64,000 nucleotides of DNA, from positions 42,424,090 through 42,488,089 of the forward strand of contig OZ038382.1 of NCBI GenBank assembly GCA_964036045.1, in the 5' to 3' direction. This document shows positions 59,401 to 64,000 of the stretch, one piece after another (position 1 is the stretch's first letter; each line of letters opens with the position of its first letter). A model generated the notes under the pieces. The model did no database searches. It saw only the letters and a program-made list of their open reading frames with translations, and had not been told where the DNA came from. This DNA comes from Eutreptiella sp. 'Long Island Sound 2002'. Its lineage: Eukaryota > Euglenozoa > Euglenophyceae > Eutreptiales > Eutreptiaceae. The translations under genes and the position numbers were made by a program.

Positions 59401-62400
59401 GTGGTGATACTTGCCGACACAATATCTCAAAATTGAATTCGGGACTTTCTGTCAAGTTATTGCAGCTCCCCCTTCAGCGTTCCGGGAAGGCATTAGAAGA
59501 AAATTTAGAAGGGGCATGTTCCATATTTTTGCAAAAAAGTTTCATTTTGGTACGCCACATGTATTGGACTTTCAGGTTGCTGCGTGGTGGTTGGCTAGGC
59601 TGTACGCGTGCTTTCGTAAAGTGGCACCTTTCGCCCTACCCGTTGAAGTTTTCGCTCTGGTCCACTGCCACCACACACCCACACTGCCATTGCACCCCCC
59701 GCCACCCCCGCGCGCGCGCGCGCTCGCTCGCCTCGTCTCGTCAAGCCAAGGCATGGCTGGCTTGGCTTGGCATGGTATGGTATGGCTTGGTGTGAGAGCC
59801 AGGTGCTTTCATAATGAAGTGTGGTGATACTTGCCGACACAATATCTCAAAATTGAATTCGGGACTTTCTGTCAAGTTATTGCAGCTCCCCCTTCAGCGT
59901 TCCGGGAAGGCATTAGAAGAAAATTTAGAAGGGGCATGTTCCATATTTTTGCAAAAAAGTTTCATTTTGGTACGCCACATTTATTGGATTTTCAGGTTGC
60001 TGCGTGGTGGTTGGCTAGGCTGTACGCGTGCTTTCGTAAAGTGGCACCTTTCGCCCTACCCGTTGAAGTTTTCGCTCTGGTCCACTGCCACCACACACCC
60101 ACACTGCCATTGCACCCCCCGCCACCCCCGCGCGCGCGCGCTCGCTCGCCTCGTCTCGTCAAGCCAAGGCATGGCTGGCTTGGCTTGGCATGGTATGGTA
60201 TGGCTTGGTGTGAGAGCCAGGTGCTTTCATAATGAAGTGTGGTGATACTTGCCGACACAATATCTCAAAATTGAATTCGGGACTTTCTGTCAAGTTATTG
60301 CAGCTCCCCCTTCAGCGTTCCGGGAAGGCATTAGAAGAAAATTTAGAAGGGGCATGTTCCATATTTTTGCAAAAAAGTTTCATTTTGGTACGCCACATTT
60401 ATTGGATTTTCAGGTTGCTGCGTGGTGGTTGGCTAGGCTGTACGCGTGCTTTCGTAAAGTGGCACCTTTCGCCCTACCCGTTGAAGTTTTCGCTCTGGTC
60501 CACTGCCACCACACACCCACACTGCCATTGCACCCCCCGCCACCCCCGCGCGCGCGCCCGCTCGCTCGCCTCGTCTCGTCAAGCCAAGGCATGGCTGGCT
60601 TGGCTTGGCATGGTATGGTATGGCTTGGTGTGAGAGCCAGGTGCTTTCATAATGAAGTGTGGTGATACTTGCCGACACAATATCTCAAAATTGAATTCGG
60701 GACTTTCTGTCAAGTTATTGCAGCTCCCCCTTCAGCGTTCCGGGAAGGCATTAGAAGAAAATTTAGAAGGGGCATGTTCCATATTTTTGCAAAAAAGTTT
60801 CATTTTGGTACGCCACATTTATTGGATTTTCAGGTTGCTGCGTGGTGGTTGGCTAGGCTGTACGCGTGCTTTCGTAAAGTGGCACCTTTCGCCCTACCCG
60901 TTGAAGTTTTCGCTCTGGTCCACTGCCACCACACACCCACACTGCCATTGCACCCCCCGCCACCCCCGCGCGCGCGCGCTCGCTCGCCTCGTCTCGTCAA
61001 GCCAAGGCATGGCTGGCTTGGCTTGGCATGGTATGGTATGGCTTGGTGTGAGAGCCAGGTGCTTTCATAATGGAGTGTGGTGATACTTGCCGACACAATA
61101 TCTCAAAATTGAATTCGGGACTTTCTGTCAAGTTATTGCAGCTCCCCCTTCAGCGTTCCGGGAAGGCATTAGAAGAAAATTTAGAAGGGGCATGTTCCAT
61201 ATTTTTGCAAAAAAGTTTCATTTTGGTACGCCACATTTATTGGATTTTCAGGTTGCTGCGTGGTGGTTGGCTAGGCTGTACGCGTGCTTTCGTAAAGTGG
61301 CACCTTTCGCCCTACCCGTTGAAGTTTTCGCTCTGGTCCACTGCCACCACACACCCACACTGCCATTGCACCCCCCGCCACCCCCCCGCGCGCGCGCGCT
61401 CGCTCGCCTCGTCTCGTCAAGCCAAGGCATGGCTGGCTTGGCTTGGCATGGTATGGTATGGCTTGGTGTGAGAGCCAGGTGCTTTCATAATGAAGTGTGG
61501 TGATACTTGCCGACACAATATCTCAAAATTGAATTCGGGACTTTCTGTCAAGTTATTGCAGCTCCCCCTTCAGCGTTCCGGGAAGGCATTAGAAGAAAAT
61601 TTAGAAGGGGCATGTTCCATATTTTTGCAAAAAAGTTTCATTTTGGTACGCCACATTTATTGGATTTTCAGGTTGCTGCGTGGTGGTTGGCTAGGCTGTA
61701 CGCGTGCTTTCGTAAAGTGGCACCTTTCGCCCTACCCGTTGAAGTTTTCGCTCTGGTCCACTGCCACCACACACCCACACTGCCATTGCACCCCCCGCCA
61801 CCCCCGCGCGCGCGCGCGCTCGCTCGCCTCGTCTCGTCAAGCCAAGGCATGGCTGGCTTGGCTTGGCATGGTATGGTATGGCTTGGTGTGAGAGCCAGGT
61901 GCTTTCATAATGAAGTGTGGTGATACATGCCGACACAATATCTCAAAATTGAATTCGGGACTTTCTGTCAAGTTATTGCAGCTCCCCCTTCAGCGTTCCG
62001 GGAAGGCATTAGAAGAAAATTTAGAAGGGGCATATTCCATATCTTTGCAAAAAAGTTTCATTTTGGTACGCCACATGTATTGGATTTTCAGGTTGCTGCG
62101 TGGTGGTTGGCTAGGCTGTACGCGTGCTTTCGTAAAGTGGCACCTTTCGCCCTACCCGTTGAAGTTTTCGCTCTGGTCCACTGCCACCACACACCCACAC
62201 TGCCATTGCACCCCCCGCCACCCCCGCGCGCGCGCCCGCTCGCTCGCCTCGTCTCGTCAAGCCAAGGCATGGCTGGCTTGGCTTGGCATGGTATGGTATG
62301 GCTTGGTGTGAGAGCCAGGTGCTTTCATAATGAAGTGTGGTGATACTTGCCGACACAATATCTCAAAATTGAATTCGGGACTTTCTGTCAAGTTATTGCA

Positions 62401-64000
62401 GCTCCCCCTTCAGCGTTCCGGGAAGGCATTAGAAGAAAATTTAGAAGGGGCATGTTCCATATTTTTGCAAAAAAGTTTCATTTTGGTACGCCCCATTTAT
62501 TGGATTTTCAGGTTGCTGCGTGGTGGTTGGCTAGGCTGTACGCGTGCTTTCGTAAAGTGGCACCTTTCGCCCTACCCGTTGAAGTTTTCGCTCTGGTCCA
62601 CTGCCACCACACACCCACACTGCCATTGCACCCCCCGCCACCCCCGCGCGCGCGCGCGCTCGCTCGCCTCGTCTCGTCAAGCCAAGGCATGGCTGGCTTG
62701 GCTTGGCATGGTATGGTATGGCTTGGTGTGAGAGCCAGGTGCTTTCATAATGAAGTGTGGTGATACTTGCCGACACAATATCTCAAAATTGAATTCGGGA
62801 CTTTCTGTCAAGTTATTGCAGCTCCCCCTTCAGCGTTCCGGGAAGGCATTAGAAGAAAATTTAGAAGGGGCATGTTCCATATTTTTGCAAAAAAGTTTCA
62901 TTTTGGTACGCCACATTTATTGGATTTTCAGGTTGCTGCGTGGTGGTTGGCTAGGCTGTACGCGTGCTTTCGTAAAGTGGCACCTTTCGCCCTACCCGTT
63001 GAAGTTTTCGCTCTGGTCCACTGCCACCACACACCCACACTGCCATTGCACCCCCCGCCACCCCCCCGCGCGCGCGCTCGCTCGCCTCGTCTCGTCAAGC
63101 CAAGGCATGGCTGGCTTGGCTTGGCATGGTATGGTATGGCTTGGTGTGAGAGCCAGGTGCTTTCATAATGAAGTGTGGTGATACTTGCCGACACAATATC
63201 TCAAAATTGAATTCGGGACTTTCTGTCAAGTTATTGCAGCTCCCCCTTCAGCGTTCCGGGAAGGCATTAGAAGAAAATTTAGAAGGGGCATGTTCCATAT
63301 TTTTGCAAAAAAGTTTCATTTTGGTACGCCACATTTATTGGATTTTCAGGTTGCTGCGTGGTGGTTGGCTAGGCTGTACGCGTGCTTTCGTAAAGTGGCA
63401 CCTTTCGCCCTACCCGTTGAAGTTTTCGCTCTGGTCCACTGCCACCACACACCCACACTGCCATTGCACCCCCCGCCACCCCCGCGCGCGCGCGCGCTCG
63501 CTCGCCTCGTCTCGTCAAGCCAAGGCATGGCTGGCTTGGCTTGGCATGGTATGGTATGGCTTGGTGTGAGAGCCAGGTGCTTTCATAATGAAGTGTGGTG
63601 ATACTTGCCGACACAATATCTCAAAATTGAATTCGGGACTTTCTGTCAAGTTACTGCAGCTCCCCCTTCAGCGTTCCGGGAAGGCATTAGAAGAAAATTT
63701 AGAAGGGGCATGTTCCATATTTTTGCAAAAAAGTTTCATTTTGGTACGCCACATTTATTGGATTTTCAGGTTGCTGCGTGGTGGTTGGCTAGGCTGTACG
63801 CGTGCTTTCGTAAAGTGGCACCTTTCGCCCTACCCGTTGAAGTTTTCGCTCTGGTCCACTGCCACCACACACCCACACTGCCATTGCACCCCCCGCCACC
63901 CCCGCGCGCGCGCGCGCTCGCTCGCCTCGTCTCGTCAAGCCAAGGCATGGCTGGCTTGGCTTGGCATGGTATGGTATGGTTTGGTGTGAGAGCCAGGTGC
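56418..64000 (-). repeat. satellite array, reverse orientation, right of the island (about 18 units)
   Basis: The satellite resumes 30 bp before the point where it was interrupted at 51173, in the same orientation. It continues to the window edge in units of 418-420 bp. Markers show the same mixed organisation: GTATTGGACTTTCAGG at 58305 and 59561 (1256 bp apart), and the CGCGCCCGCTCG variant near 58039, 60553 and 62231. Confidence 0.97.

Overview
The window is about 90% tandem satellite DNA from a eukaryotic nuclear genome. Evidence for a eukaryote is roughly 138 head-to-tail copies of a 416-422 bp unit with higher-order structure, GT-AG intron candidates with a pyrimidine-rich acceptor, and a 200-N scaffold gap. 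No operon, Shine-Dalgarno or prokaryotic gene layout is seen. The species cannot be named from the sequence; a protist, alga or fungus fits as well as anything.

Layout: 1-31224 is a satellite array in one orientation (called forward). 31225-31424 is a 200-N gap. From 31425 to the end all satellite is in the opposite orientation. That second array is interrupted twice. A GC-rich 769 bp insertion (32208-32976) is flanked by an exact 14 bp duplication of satellite sequence and starts with three GGTTTGA repeats, which is the look of a retroposed element. A 5.2 kb island (51174-56417) is flanked by an exact 30 bp duplication of satellite sequence and holds the only convincing genes.

The island has four ordered parts. 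First is an AT-rich stretch ending in four copies of a 184 bp repeat, each with a GTTCC/GGAAC palindrome. Next is a 587-codon ORF whose conserved motifs, in order, match an uncharacterised DDE-transposase-like family. Then comes a second long ORF (624 codons from its best internal start) with a nuclear-type charged architecture. Last is a short exon-like segment that runs into the satellite. Splice signals in the right phases suggest that these are one gene of at least three exons, giving a protein of about 1148 residues before the last exon.

The satellite has its own internal layers. Private variants recur at multiples of the unit: 2-mers of about 836-840 bp, 3-mers of about 1254-1256 bp, and a 5-mer of 2090 bp. 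There is also a nine-unit stretch of nearly identical units. Every unit carries a 9 bp-stem hairpin, an alternating CG run of variable length and, in most copies, an EcoRI site. The array is a reasonable centromere or heterochromatin candidate, but nothing here proves that function. No tRNA, rRNA or CRISPR locus was seen.
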